From Ruegeria atlantica (GTDB lineage Bacteria > Pseudomonadota > Alphaproteobacteria > Rhodobacterales > Rhodobacteraceae), in the NCBI RefSeq assembly GCF_013032455.1, contig NZ_WQCF01000001.1, positions 1 through 64,000 on the forward strand: a stretch of 64,000 bases of DNA. Reading direction: 5' to 3'. Both the position numbers and the translations under genes were made by a program. Below the pieces are notes generated by a model. It made no database searches. It saw only the letters and a program-made list of their open reading frames with translations, and had not been told where the DNA came from. Position 1 is the stretch's first letter. Each line of letters opens with the position of its first letter. Positions 1-7,998 of the stretch are shown in pieces.

Positions 1-1
1 C

Positions 2-145
2 CAAAATCTCGACAACCGTCAAACTAGCCAAAACATCGACTTCTTCAACACTATCTCCGCTAAGCAGCCCTCCGCGCGGGCCGCAGTAAACGGCTCATTC
101 CTTCGTTTCCGGGCGTTTGTGAGGGGAGCAGCGAATCTCAGCTGA
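2..145 (+). CDS. 3' end of an unidentified ORF (truncated by window)
   Basis: An open frame enters from the left edge and runs 47 codons to a TGA at 143-145. The visible C-terminus is rich in Ala, Arg, Asn and Ser and matches no family I recognise. Third positions are mostly G or C, as in the genuine genes nearby, and a 10-bp hairpin follows 10 bases after the stop, where a terminator would sit. Without the upstream part it could also be a chance frame. Confidence 0.3.
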   Translation, partial: QNLDNRQTSQNIDFFNTISAKQPSARAAVNGSFLRFRAFVRGAANLS

Positions 146-155
146 GACCGCCTAC

Positions 156-181
156 GACCAATTGACTCGAATCAATTGGTC
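156..181 (+). terminator. 10-bp perfect hairpin, possible terminator or att remnant
   Basis: GACCAATTGA, a 6-base loop and TCAATTGGTC form a perfect 10-bp stem just after the truncated frame. It lacks a strong T run, so termination is uncertain. Its left arm belongs to a 15-base stretch (151-165) also present inside the tRNA-Asn gene at 383-397. Confidence 0.4.
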
Positions 182-359
182 TTAAAGATGGGGAGTTAAA
201 AAATTAATGTTATAAAACGATATGATATATTGTTTTTGAGCGGCTTGTCACAATTAAACTTGCCAAGAAAGTTTTGGTAAAATTTTGGCAATATGCCACT
301 CAACATCTAGAAGAATCGAAGACCTGAAATGAAAAGTCTTTGTAGTAATTAAAGAATTT
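182..359. other. AT-rich non-coding stretch with a hairpin
   Basis: I see no gene here. The stretch is much richer in A and T than its surroundings. Bases 260-291 hold a TTGCCAA/TTGGCAA inverted repeat with an inner TTTT-GGT-AAAA helix. It may be the boundary of a decayed mobile element or a regulatory region; nothing in the sequence decides between these. Confidence 0.35.
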
Positions 360-434
360 TGGCTCCGGCGGTAGGGATCGAACCTACGACCAATTGATTA
401 ACAGTCAACTGCTCTACCGCTGAGCTACGCCGGA
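360..434 (-). tRNA. tRNA-Asn (GTT)
   Basis: The reverse strand folds as a standard tRNA. The acceptor stem is TCCGGCG/CGCCGGA, the D arm contains GCTC/GAGC, the anticodon loop is CTGTTAA with anticodon GTT, and the T arm contains GGTTCGATCC. The 3' CCA is encoded. tRNA-Asn genes are frequent integration sites, which is relevant to the partial repeat at 151-165. Confidence 0.96.
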
Positions 435-517
435 ACTGAGGGGCGTATAACAATCCCGAATTTCGCCGTCCAGTGGGGAATGTGACGATTTCGCAAAAAA
501 GTTTCCGGGACGTTGTG

Positions 518-1426
518 TTACCTCAGGAAACGGGCATCTTTTGACAGTTTACCCTCTGGCGTGATCTGTGATTTTCCCACCAGATCAATGAGATGGGCGA
601 AGACGTTTCTTTCAGCGGCCGGTAAAAGGGCCGCTGGTGTGTCCACGTAAATGCGTTTGGCCAAGTCCCGGGCCGTTCCGGGGCGATCTTCCAGAGCCGA
701 CAGAATCTGTGCTTCGCGTGTTTGTCGGTGTTTGATCAACCAATCCAACCGTGCGGCGGGGTCTTTTATCGCCGCCCCGTGGCCCGCGTGAAACACCGAC
801 CAGTCGCGTGTGCGCAACCGGTGGCAGGCCGCCATGAAATCCGTCAAATCTCCGTCCGGTGGCGATACGAGTGAACTGGCCCAGCCCATGACGTGATCGC
901 CAGTGAAACAGACGTCTCCCCAGGCCAAAGCAATATGATTGCCAAGATGGCCGGGTGTGTGGACCACCTCAAGCTGCCAGTTGTCTCCTGTGATCTGCGC
1001 GCCATCCGGAAGTTCGATATCGGGAACAAAGGTCGTGTCGATACCTTCACCGCCTCCTGCAAGGCCATCCAATGCCAACCGGGTCATGACTGTGCTGCGC
1101 CCGGCCTCTGGCCCGCCAAAGGCCAGTATTGGTGCGCCAGTGCGCTCGGCCAGTAGTCGTGCCAGAGGCGAGTGATCAAGGTGGGTGTGCGTGACAACGA
1201 TATGACTGATCCGTTGGCCGGGCTGCACAGCGTCCAGAATCGCGTGCAGATGAGATTCGCTAAGGGGGCCCGGGTCGATCACAGCCAGCTCACCTGTACC
1301 AAGAAGATAGGTGTTAGTTCCCCTGAAGGTCATGGGCGAAGGATTCGGAGCCAGAATGCGCCGCAAACCCAGCTGCAGTTCAATGGCGGTGCCTGCCGGA
1401 GGGTTGAAATCGTCAGGAGCCTGCAT
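518..1426 (-). CDS. MBL-fold metallo-hydrolase (LACTB2-like)
   Basis: A 302-residue metallo-beta-lactamase-fold hydrolase. Zinc-binding motifs are visible: HTHLDH at about residues 80-85, a later His in HTPGHLGNH, and Asp/His in FTGDHVMG. The layout resembles the LACTB2/RNase Z-like branch of hydrolases rather than antibiotic beta-lactamases, and the C-terminal region resembles the winged-helix tail of that branch. The substrate is unknown. I chose the ATG at 1426 because GAGAAAGAG precedes it and because the longer frame would overlap the divergent kinase gene. It shares a 44-base intergenic region with that gene. Confidence 0.85.
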   Translation of the reverse strand: MQAPDDFNPPAGTAIELQLGLRRILAPNPSPMTFRGTNTYLLGTGELAVIDPGPLSESHLHAILDAVQPGQRISHIVVTHTHLDHSPLARLLAERTGAPILAFGGPEAGRSTVMTRLALDGLAGGGEGIDTTFVPDIELPDGAQITGDNWQLEVVHTPGHLGNHIALAWGDVCFTGDHVMGWASSLVSPPDGDLTDFMAACHRLRTRDWSVFHAGHGAAIKDPAARLDWLIKHRQTREAQILSALEDRPGTARDLAKRIYVDTPAALLPAAERNVFAHLIDLVGKSQITPEGKLSKDARFLR

Positions 1427-1470
1427 TCTGTGCTCTTTCTCTTGTCGGTTCAGCCCGTTAGGTTTAGCGC

Positions 1471-2790
1471 ATGTCCACGCCATGGCTCAAACCCTATATG
1501 CCGCGCAGCCTTTATGTCCGAGCAGCGCTGATCCTGGTTCTGCCAGTGGTCGTATTGTTGTTGGTGGTGGGTGTCGCATTCCTACAAAAGCATCTTGAGG
1601 ACGTTACCCAGCAGATGACGCGAGCTGCCTCGCGTGAGGTGATGCTGGTGCTGGATGTAATGGGAGACGCTGAAACTCAGCAACAGGCACTTGCCGCCGT
1701 TCGCCCCGATCTACAAGCGCTGGAAATGAATGCTCGCTTTTTGGGTTTCAATGAAGAGCCGTCACTTGGCGGTCGCCGCTGGTACGATTTCATAGCTCCG
1801 CAGGTCGAGGCGGATTTGCAAGCTATGCTACCGAATCTTGTGGCTGTTGCGCTGCCAAGTGGGCAAGAAGTGAGGCTTTACATCCAAACAAACCTTGGTG
1901 TGTTGGAACTGATCTTTGATCGCCGCCGTTTGTCGCCATCGGCTCCGCATCAGTTGATCGTAACGATGGTTTTTTTTGCCGTCATCATGACGTCGATATC
2001 CTTTCTGTATATGCGCAATCAACTGCGCCCGATAACGAGGTTGGCTGAGGCTGCGCAGGCGTTTGGCCGCGGCAGAGTGGTGCCTTATGCGCCCGGCGGG
2101 GCCGTTGAAGTGCGCGCGGCTGGCAGCGCGTTTCTGGATATGCGAGCCCGCATCGAACGCCAGATGGAACAACGTACAATGATGCTGTCCGGTGTCAGCC
2201 ACGACCTGCGTACTCCGCTCACCCGATTGAAGTTGGGCCTTTCTATGCTTCCCGAAGATGAGGCAGCACCGCTGAAGCAAGATGTTGATGAAATGCAGTT
2301 GCTGTTGGACGCGTTCCTTGAATTTTCACGAGGCGCGTCGGAAGGAATACCTGAAACCGTCGAACCAACGGCCCTGTTGGAGCAGATTGTGAAAGATGCA
2401 CGTCGTGCAGGGCTTAAGGCCGAACTTATTTCGGTCGAAGGCGAAGGCACGGTCATGCTGCGCCCTACAGCTATTCGGCGAGCCGTGGAGAACTTGATCG
2501 GAAACGCGGTTCGATACGGAAACCGCGCCGATGTCAGTTTGTCCATCTCGCCAAAATCTTTTCGTATCCGGGTTGAAGATGATGGGCCGGGTATTCCACT
2601 GGGCCAACGCACCGAAGCGATTAAACCATTTTCCCGTCTTGATCCGGCGCGCAATCAGAATCAGGGCAGCGGTGTTGGGCTGGGTTTGGCCATTGTCTCT
2701 GACATTGCACGCGCGCACGGTGGCGTTTTGCGTTTGAGCGAAAGTGAGAGGTTAGGGGGCCTTTGCGCGGATATCATCATTGGTCGCTGA
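1471..2790 (+). CDS. EnvZ-like sensor histidine kinase
   Basis: A 439-residue membrane histidine kinase. A transmembrane helix at about 18-38 and a second at about 157-177 bracket a periplasmic sensor of roughly 120 residues. A HAMP linker follows, then the dimerisation H-box SHDLRTPLTR with the phosphorylated His at about 244. The ATPase domain has the N box (LIGNAVRYG), G1 (EDDGPGIP) and G2 (GSGVGLGLAI). The H-box is typical of the EnvZ/OmpR family. No response-regulator gene lies on either side, so its partner must be encoded elsewhere. The signal it senses cannot be read from the sequence. Confidence 0.92.
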   Translation: MSTPWLKPYMPRSLYVRAALILVLPVVVLLLVVGVAFLQKHLEDVTQQMTRAASREVMLVLDVMGDAETQQQALAAVRPDLQALEMNARFLGFNEEPSLGGRRWYDFIAPQVEADLQAMLPNLVAVALPSGQEVRLYIQTNLGVLELIFDRRRLSPSAPHQLIVTMVFFAVIMTSISFLYMRNQLRPITRLAEAAQAFGRGRVVPYAPGGAVEVRAAGSAFLDMRARIERQMEQRTMMLSGVSHDLRTPLTRLKLGLSMLPEDEAAPLKQDVDEMQLLLDAFLEFSRGASEGIPETVEPTALLEQIVKDARRAGLKAELISVEGEGTVMLRPTAIRRAVENLIGNAVRYGNRADVSLSISPKSFRIRVEDDGPGIPLGQRTEAIKPFSRLDPARNQNQGSGVGLGLAIVSDIARAHGGVLRLSESERLGGLCADIIIGR

Positions 2791-2883
2791 TATTCTGCCG
2801 ATACCACCGAGGTCAGTGCCGCGGTAGTGCAGGTTTGAAAATTGCTCGGTTTAATAGCGCCAAACACCGATTTCGGTTCCGCT

Positions 2884-2976
2884 ATGATCTTCGTGACCAG
2901 TCTATTGGACAATTCGGTCGGTGCCTTTTGGGCGGCTTGGGCACTGGTTATTGTTGATAAAAGAGAGCATTTATGA
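2884..2976 (+). CDS. 30-residue predicted membrane peptide (coupled to the next small ORF)
   Basis: The ATG at 2884 opens a 30-codon frame whose middle (about residues 3-25) is hydrophobic and rich in Ala, Val, Leu, Phe and Trp, followed by a charged tail (DKREHL). Its TGA overlaps the ATG of the next small ORF as ATGA, the usual arrangement for translational coupling. The ribosome binding site is weak, so existence is uncertain. No family is recognised. Confidence 0.35.
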   Translation: MIFVTSLLDNSVGAFWAAWALVIVDKREHL

Positions 2977-3086
2977 AATCCGCGATCCACCAATCCTATG
3001 AGCGCTACATGGTGAAGATTGAGGCAGAACTTGCGGACTGCACAGACGATGAGCACCGCGCCGTGCTAGACGCGATCTGGCAATAG
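2973..3086 (+). CDS. Small hypothetical protein, 37 residues
   Basis: An ATG at 2973 is preceded by AAGAGAG at 2961-2967, a plausible ribosome binding site. The product is soluble-looking, acidic and probably helical, containing IEAELADCTDDEHRA and one Cys. It starts inside the stop codon of the preceding 30-residue frame (ATGA). It was missed by length-based gene calling. No known family is apparent; function unknown. Confidence 0.5.
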   Translation: MKSAIHQSYERYMVKIEAELADCTDDEHRAVLDAIWQ

Positions 3087-3134
3087 AGCAGGTTCTGTTA
3101 GCGCGAATGAGCCAATCATATAGAGAGGCCATCT

Positions 3135-3305
3135 TCACCGGGCAAACAGCATCCGAGCCAGAATAAACAGGCCAATACCGGCAATCAGCGCAAGTGTAGG
3201 GTTTGCTTCGAAAAAGCCCACCAAGGAAGAAAGATCGGTCCCACCGTAACTTGAACCACCATAACTAGCGGCACTGCCGGTAGTGACCCCATACTCAACC
3301 AACAT
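3135..3305 (-). CDS. Small C-terminally anchored membrane protein, 56 residues
   Basis: The frame from ATG (complement of 3303-3305) to TGA (complement of 3135-3137) encodes 56 residues. The first half is Gly/Ser/Tyr-rich (ASYGGSSYGG) and the last 25 residues form one strong hydrophobic helix ending in LFAR. A purine-rich GGGTGG lies upstream. The two-part composition is not what random sequence gives, so I believe it is real. It converges on the two small plus-strand genes. No family is recognised; a tail-anchored inner-membrane protein is an inference. Confidence 0.55.
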   Translation of the reverse strand: MLVEYGVTTGSAASYGGSSYGGTDLSSLVGFFEANPTLALIAGIGLFILARMLFAR

Positions 3306-3413
3306 AATAACCACCCAGAAAACAGACAGGGGAAGTTAGTATGCCATAATTTGGCCCAAAAGCCAAAAATGACGGTGTTTGCCGGTCTGGCCTGACTGCT
3401 TCATACCAAGGGC

Positions 3414-3707
3414 ATGACGACTTGGCCTCACCGAATCCCGTTTGACCTCCACAAAGAACTCGAAGCCCATACGATTGATGGTTGGCAGGGCGCGCTACGT
3501 GCCTGGGCGAAGACGCTCGGTCTCAAGCTCAAAATCCAGAGCTGGCGACAGCTTGAGATAACTATCGCTGATCCGCATTCCCGTAGGTACATGGCCAAGC
3601 CGAAGGGTCATTGGGCCGCCATCAAAGAATGGCTGGAGCGTCACGAAGTACCGGCACCGGATAAACTGCCGGGATGGCCAGAAGTGGATTCGGTCACCAA
3701 TTACTGA
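3414..3707 (+). CDS. Hypothetical protein, 97 residues
   Basis: A 97-residue basic, Trp-rich, predominantly helical protein with no signal peptide or membrane segment. I recognise no domain. The ribosome binding site is only a weak AAGGG. It sits between a small-gene cluster and the CAT-anticodon tRNA, with a 12-base direct repeat starting 3 bases after its stop. The setting would fit a small accessory or phage-derived gene, but this is inference. Confidence 0.45.
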   Translation: MTTWPHRIPFDLHKELEAHTIDGWQGALRAWAKTLGLKLKIQSWRQLEITIADPHSRRYMAKPKGHWAAIKEWLERHEVPAPDKLPGWPEVDSVTNY

Positions 3708-3709
3708 AT

Positions 3710-3776
3710 TTCGTGGGACACTCGCCTTGTAACCCATTGAAATCATATGGGCCACTTAGGGCAATTCGTGGGACAC
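3710..3776. repeat. 12-base direct repeat pair TTCGTGGGACAC
   Basis: TTCGTGGGACAC occurs at 3710-3721 and again at 3765-3776 in the same orientation, 55 bases apart, between the 97-residue ORF and the adjacent tRNA gene. Flanking bases are partly shared (AATT before, CC a few bases after). Two copies next to a tRNA resemble recombinase arm sites, but no integrase is present. Confidence 0.5.
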
Positions 3777-3811
3777 CCTGCCATTGATTTTAAAAGAAAA
3801 AATGCGGATAT

Positions 3812-3888
3812 TGGTAGGCCCGGCAGGACTTGAACCCGCAACCAAAGCGTTATGAGCGCTCTGCTCTAACCAATTGAGCTACAGGCCC
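3812..3888 (-). tRNA. tRNA with CAT anticodon (Met or lysidine-type Ile)
   Basis: The reverse strand folds as a 77-base tRNA: acceptor GGGCCTG, D arm GCTC/GAGC, anticodon loop CTCATAA with anticodon CAT, T arm GGTTCAAGTCC and an encoded CCA. The D arm rules against initiator-type features, so it is either elongator tRNA-Met or a tRNA-Ile whose C34 is modified to lysidine. I cannot separate these two by eye. Confidence 0.93.
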
Positions 3889-3995
3889 GCCATGCAGCTT
3901 TGAGTACCACGGTGAACGCCCGCGTCAAGCCTGACCGTTGCAACATGTCTCACAATCGACTAACCCGCGCGGGAACCATTCATAAGGGGCTGGCC

Positions 3996-5042
3996 ATGAC
4001 GACGGGCAAGAACGGAATCACCTATGCCGATGCAGGCGTTGATATTGATGCGGGGAACGCTCTAGTCGATCGAATCAAACCTGCTGCCAAGCGGACCAAC
4101 CGCTCGGGCGTAATGAGCGGGCTGGGCGGATTTGGTGCTCTGTTCGATCTAAAAGATGCCGGGTATCAGGATCCGATTCTGGTTGGCGCGACCGATGGCG
4201 TGGGCACCAAGCTGCGGATTGCCATTGATACCGGTGTGGTTGACGGTGTTGGCATTGACTTGGTGGCGATGTGCGTCAATGACCTGATCTGTCAGGGGGC
4301 TGAGCCGCTGTTCTTCTTGGACTATTTTGCCACTGGCAAACTGGACACAGACACTGCAGCGCGGATCATCGAAGGCATTGCCGAAGGCTGTGTGCAATCC
4401 GGCTGTGCCCTGATCGGTGGTGAGACAGCCGAGATGCCGGGCATGTATCCAGATGGGGATTTTGATCTGGCCGGGTTCTCGGTTGGTGCGATGGAGCGGG
4501 GCGCGCATCTGCCAGCGGATGTGCAAAAGGGCGATGTACTGCTGGGGCTGGCCTCGAACGGGGTGCATTCCAACGGCTATTCGCTGGTGCGCAAACTGGT
4601 TGAGATCTCGGGGCTGGGATGGGATGCGGCATCGCCCTTTGGTGAGGGAACGCTGGGTGAAGCCTTGCTGACACCCACGCGTCTGTACGTAAAGCCAGCG
4701 CTGCAGGCGATCCGGGCAGGGGGCGTGCACGCTCTGGCTCATATCACCGGAGGTGGGTTGACCGAAAACCTGCCGCGCGTTCTGCCCGAGGGGCTGGGTG
4801 CCCAGATCGACCTGAACACCTGGGAGCTGCCGCCGATCTTCCGCTGGATGGCTGAAACTGGTGGTATCGTCGAAGCCGAGATGCTGAAAACCTTCAACTG
4901 CGGCATCGGCATGATCATTGTCTGCGCCGAAGATCGCGCAGACGAATTGACCGCACTACTGGTCGAGGCTGGTGAGACGGTTTCGCGCCTCGGCACCGTC
5001 ACCGATACGCCTAGTATGGCCTATTCGGGCAAGCTGCTGTGA
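3996..5042 (+). CDS. purM: Phosphoribosylformylglycinamidine cyclo-ligase
   Basis: AIR synthetase, the fifth step of purine synthesis, closing the imidazole ring with ATP in the cytoplasm. The 348-residue length matches the family. Visible signatures are the early [10 protein letters not shown] loop, the [11 protein letters not shown] segment and the FNCGIGM stretch near the C-terminus. I chose the ATG at 3996, with AGGGGC upstream, over the earlier in-frame start at 3900 because family members begin at about this point and 3900 lies almost against the tRNA gene. purN overlaps its stop by four bases, so the two are translationally coupled. Confidence 0.95.
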   Translation: MTTGKNGITYADAGVDIDAGNALVDRIKPAAKRTNRSGVMSGLGGFGALFDLKDAGYQDPILVGATDGVGTKLRIAIDTGVVDGVGIDLVAMCVNDLICQGAEPLFFLDYFATGKLDTDTAARIIEGIAEGCVQSGCALIGGETAEMPGMYPDGDFDLAGFSVGAMERGAHLPADVQKGDVLLGLASNGVHSNGYSLVRKLVEISGLGWDAASPFGEGTLGEALLTPTRLYVKPALQAIRAGGVHALAHITGGGLTENLPRVLPEGLGAQIDLNTWELPPIFRWMAETGGIVEAEMLKTFNCGIGMIIVCAEDRADELTALLVEAGETVSRLGTVTDTPSMAYSGKLL

Positions 5043-5635
5043 GTCACAAACGCGTTGCCATCCTGATTTCGGGGGGTGGGTCCAACATGGTGTCGCTGGT
5101 CGACAGCATGGTCGGAGACCACCCGGCGCGCCCCTGTCTGGTGCTGTCAAATGACGCCGAGGCGGGCGGGCTGAAAAAGGCGGCTGCGCGTGGCATTCCA
5201 ACTGCGTCTGTTGATCACCGCCCGTTCAAAGGCGATCGCGCCGCGTTTGAGGTTGAGCTTTTGAAGCCTCTGGAGCAGGCACAGCCCGATATTGTCTGTC
5301 TTGCCGGGTTCATGCGGGTTCTGACCGGCGACTTCGTCTCACGGTTTCAGGGGCGGATGCTGAATATCCATCCATCTTTGCTGCCGAAATATAAGGGTCT
5401 TAACACCCATGCCCGCGCCATCGAGGCCGGCGATGCCGAGCATGGATGTTCTGTCCACGAGGTGACTGCGGCTCTGGATGACGGCCCAATCCTCGGGCAG
5501 GCGCGCGTGAACATCGAGGCCGGTGATACGCCTGAGAGTCTGGCGTCTCGTGTGCTTGTTTGGGAACACAAGCTGTACCCAGCAGTGTTGCGCCGTTACG
5601 CCAGAGGAGAGCGGACTCCGGTGAGGCTGCCCTGA
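5039..5635 (+). CDS. purN: Phosphoribosylglycinamide formyltransferase
   Basis: Folate-dependent GAR transformylase, the third step of purine synthesis. It transfers formyl from 10-formyl-tetrahydrofolate to GAR. The 198-residue frame begins with GTG inside the purM stop (GTGA), a classic coupled start. The N-terminal [12 protein letters not shown] phosphate loop and the catalytic region [12 protein letters not shown], with its His, are clear, as is [11 protein letters not shown] with the conserved Asp. The purMN pair is a common bacterial arrangement. A 7-bp hairpin overlaps the stop codon. Confidence 0.95.
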   Translation: MSHKRVAILISGGGSNMVSLVDSMVGDHPARPCLVLSNDAEAGGLKKAAARGIPTASVDHRPFKGDRAAFEVELLKPLEQAQPDIVCLAGFMRVLTGDFVSRFQGRMLNIHPSLLPKYKGLNTHARAIEAGDAEHGCSVHEVTAALDDGPILGQARVNIEAGDTPESLASRVLVWEHKLYPAVLRRYARGERTPVRLP

Positions 5636-5646
5636 ACACTTCAGGG
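5630..5646 (+). terminator. Hairpin at the purN stop codon
   Basis: CCCTGAA-CAC-TTCAGGG forms a 7-bp stem with a 3-base loop that includes the purN stop codon. Only a short T-poor tail follows, so it may be a weak terminator or a 3'-end stabiliser. Confidence 0.4.
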
Positions 5647-5750
5647 TGATTTACACGCCTGTCATATTCGGCCTATTGTCTGCACAACGGCTGGGTACGG
5701 CAATAGACTGACGGGCAGCCACCAAGAACAAGAGCAAGAACAGCACCGGC

Positions 5751-6908
5751 ATGAAAACCCTGACAACGACGCAAGAGCTGGCCGAATTTTGCAAGGCCGC
5801 GGCTGAATACGACTATGTCACCGTAGATACCGAATTTCTGCGCGAACGGACTTACTATTCAAAACTCTGTCTGGTTCAGTTGGCAGTTCCCTCTGATGGT
5901 GACGACAGTGCGGTCCTTGTTGACCCGCTTGCCGAGGGGTTGTCGCTGGAGCCGCTGTATGAGCTGTTCCGAAATGAGAATGTGGTCAAGGTATTCCACG
6001 CCGCCCGTCAGGACCTTGAGATTTTCTGGGTCGAGGCAGGCGTATTCCCCAAGCCTCTGTTCGATACACAAGTCGCGGCAATGGTTTGCGGCTTTGGCGA
6101 GCAGGTTGGCTACGAAACGCTCGTGCGCAAAATCTGCAAACAGGGGGTCGACAAGACCTCTCGGTTCACTGACTGGTCGCGGCGGCCCTTGTCCGAGGCA
6201 CAAAAGACCTATGCACTGGCCGACGTGACCCATCTGCGCCAGATTTATGAATACCTTGCGACGCAATTGAAGAAATCGCAGCGCAGCCATTGGGTGGCTG
6301 AGGAATTGCGCACTCTTACCCTGCCGACAACTTACGACATTCGTCCCGAAGAGGCGTGGAAGCGCGTTAAAACACGGACAAATTCGTCCAAGTTTCTGGC
6401 CGTAGTGCGCGAGCTGGCACAGTTCCGCGAGGCTTATGCGCAGGAAAACAACGTCCCGCGCAGCCGGGTGTTCAAGGATGACGCTCTGATTGAATTGGCT
6501 TCGACCAAACCCAAAACCCCGTCTGATTTGGGCGGCTCACGCTTGTTGCTGCGCGAAGCACGCAAAGGTGCGATTGCCGAGGGTATTTTGACTGCGGTCA
6601 AAAAAGGGGTGAATTGCCCTGCCGATCAATTGCCAACCGTCGACAATAGCCGCGACAAGCTGAAGGTGAACCCGGCGCTTGCGGATTTGTTGCGTGTTCT
6701 TTTGAAATCCAAAACCGAAAGCTCGGGCGTGGCCGCCAAACTGATCGCAACCAGTTCTGAGTTGGATCAGATCGCTGCGGGCGAACGTGGATTACCCGCG
6801 ATGTCAGGTTGGCGGTTCGAGGTGTTTGGTGAAGATGCTTTGAAGTTGTGCGAGGGCAAGATCGCGCTTGCCGCCAAAGGCCAGAGTGTCAAGGTCGTGT
6901 CACTGTAA
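5751..6908 (+). CDS. rnd: Ribonuclease D
   Basis: A 385-residue 3'-5' exoribonuclease of the DEDDy class that trims tRNA precursors. The exonuclease motifs are visible: VDTEF (Exo I), HAARQDLEIF (Exo II) and ALADVTHLRQIY (Exo III, with the defining Tyr position nearby). An HRDC helical domain follows at about 210-290 (REAYAQENNVPRSRVFKDDAL). It stands alone, with a 115-base gap after purN and a tail-to-tail lipoprotein gene 6 bases downstream. Confidence 0.93.
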   Translation: MKTLTTTQELAEFCKAAAEYDYVTVDTEFLRERTYYSKLCLVQLAVPSDGDDSAVLVDPLAEGLSLEPLYELFRNENVVKVFHAARQDLEIFWVEAGVFPKPLFDTQVAAMVCGFGEQVGYETLVRKICKQGVDKTSRFTDWSRRPLSEAQKTYALADVTHLRQIYEYLATQLKKSQRSHWVAEELRTLTLPTTYDIRPEEAWKRVKTRTNSSKFLAVVRELAQFREAYAQENNVPRSRVFKDDALIELASTKPKTPSDLGGSRLLLREARKGAIAEGILTAVKKGVNCPADQLPTVDNSRDKLKVNPALADLLRVLLKSKTESSGVAAKLIATSSELDQIAAGERGLPAMSGWRFEVFGEDALKLCEGKIALAAKGQSVKVVSL

Positions 6909-6914
6909 CACTGC

Positions 6915-7442
6915 TTACCGACGACGGGATTCCAGTGCGTTCTGCTGCCCCACGACGCGGACCAGACGAGTGGATTGCAGGTCATTCTTGTTGATATTAA
7001 TGGCGTCTGTAACCTTGCGTGATCGCTCGGTTCCCTGATTGGTCGCATTTTCCGGATAATTTACTCGAAAGGTGAATTCCAGAACGCCGTTTTTCTGATT
7101 CTCTTCGCTGTCCACGCGCACCAATTTTGCATTGTAAGCACCTTGTCGCGCTGCTGTACCGGTGGCGAAGACAATCGCGCCGTTTGGTGTCGGATCAATC
7201 CGCAGCTCATCAATCTTGGCGATCGGGACGCTGGTATCTTCAGGCGCTGATCTGGAAAACAGGCCGCCGCCTTCTTTCTGGGCGGGTACAAGAGCGTTTG
7301 CATCATTGCTGTCTGTTTCAGTCGGCGCAGCTGGCTGACTGGATCCAAACCAGTTGGAAGGGTTTACCCGCGAGTCGCTCCAACTGTTGCAGGCAGACAG
7401 GGCCAGAGTTGCGACCAGAAGAACAGTAAACGATTTTTTCAT
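6915..7442 (-). CDS. Putative lipoprotein, 175 residues
   Basis: Begins with a lipoprotein signal (MKKSFTVLLVATLALSAC) with lipobox LSAC and Cys at 18, so it is probably exported and lipid-anchored. Residues 25-75 are a low-complexity Ser/Pro/Asp linker; from about 75 a conserved-looking beta-rich domain follows. I recognise no family. It converges on rnd and is divergent from sufE. The residues after the Cys do not include an obvious Lol-avoidance Asp at +2. Confidence 0.75.
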   Translation of the reverse strand: MKKSFTVLLVATLALSACNSWSDSRVNPSNWFGSSQPAAPTETDSNDANALVPAQKEGGGLFSRSAPEDTSVPIAKIDELRIDPTPNGAIVFATGTAARQGAYNAKLVRVDSEENQKNGVLEFTFRVNYPENATNQGTERSRKVTDAININKNDLQSTRLVRVVGQQNALESRRR

Positions 7443-7581
7443 GGTGCAGGCGTCCAGAGCAGTAATTCCTGCAATGAGTTATCGCAATTTCCGCTGTTTG
7501 AAAAGCCACGCAGGGGGGTGGACAGGCCTAGATCAGAGGCATAGTTCACAATTGTGATTGCAATGAAAGGACCGTCGCAAC

Positions 7582-7992
7582 ATGGCAACGCCTGCCTTTG
7601 AAGAAATCGTTGAAGATTTCGAGTTTCTGGAGGACTGGGAAGACCGGTATCGTTACGTCATCGACCAGGGCAAGGCGATGGAGGCGCTGGACGACGCGCT
7701 GAAAGTACCTGCAACCAAGGTGAACGGTTGTGCCAGTCAGGTCTGGCTGCATCCGATCATCGAAAGCGGAGCGTTCCGGTTTGACGGTGACAGCGATGCA
7801 TTGATCGTGCGCGGCCTGATCGCGGTGCTACGGTCGCTGTATAATGGCCTGCCGGTCAGCGAGGTGCCCAAGGTCGACGCAGGTGGGGAACTGGCGCGAC
7901 TGGGGCTGAACGATCACCTGTCGGCGCAGCGGTCAAACGGGCTGCGGGCGATGATTGAACGTATCCGCGAGGTCGCGCAGGAAAACGCCTGA
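7582..7992 (+). CDS. sufE: SufE family cysteine desulfuration protein
   Basis: A 136-residue sulfur acceptor that takes persulfide sulfur from the SufS desulfurase during Fe-S cluster assembly. The active Cys lies at about residue 50 in VNGCASQVWL, matching the SufE signature, and the N-terminal EDFEFLEDWEDRY segment is typical. AAAGGA precedes the ATG. It is not next to a suf operon here, which is common for alphaproteobacterial SufE. It is tail-to-tail with the DUF1638 gene. Confidence 0.92.
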   Translation: MATPAFEEIVEDFEFLEDWEDRYRYVIDQGKAMEALDDALKVPATKVNGCASQVWLHPIIESGAFRFDGDSDALIVRGLIAVLRSLYNGLPVSEVPKVDAGGELARLGLNDHLSAQRSNGLRAMIERIREVAQENA

Positions 7993-7998
7993 CGCCTT

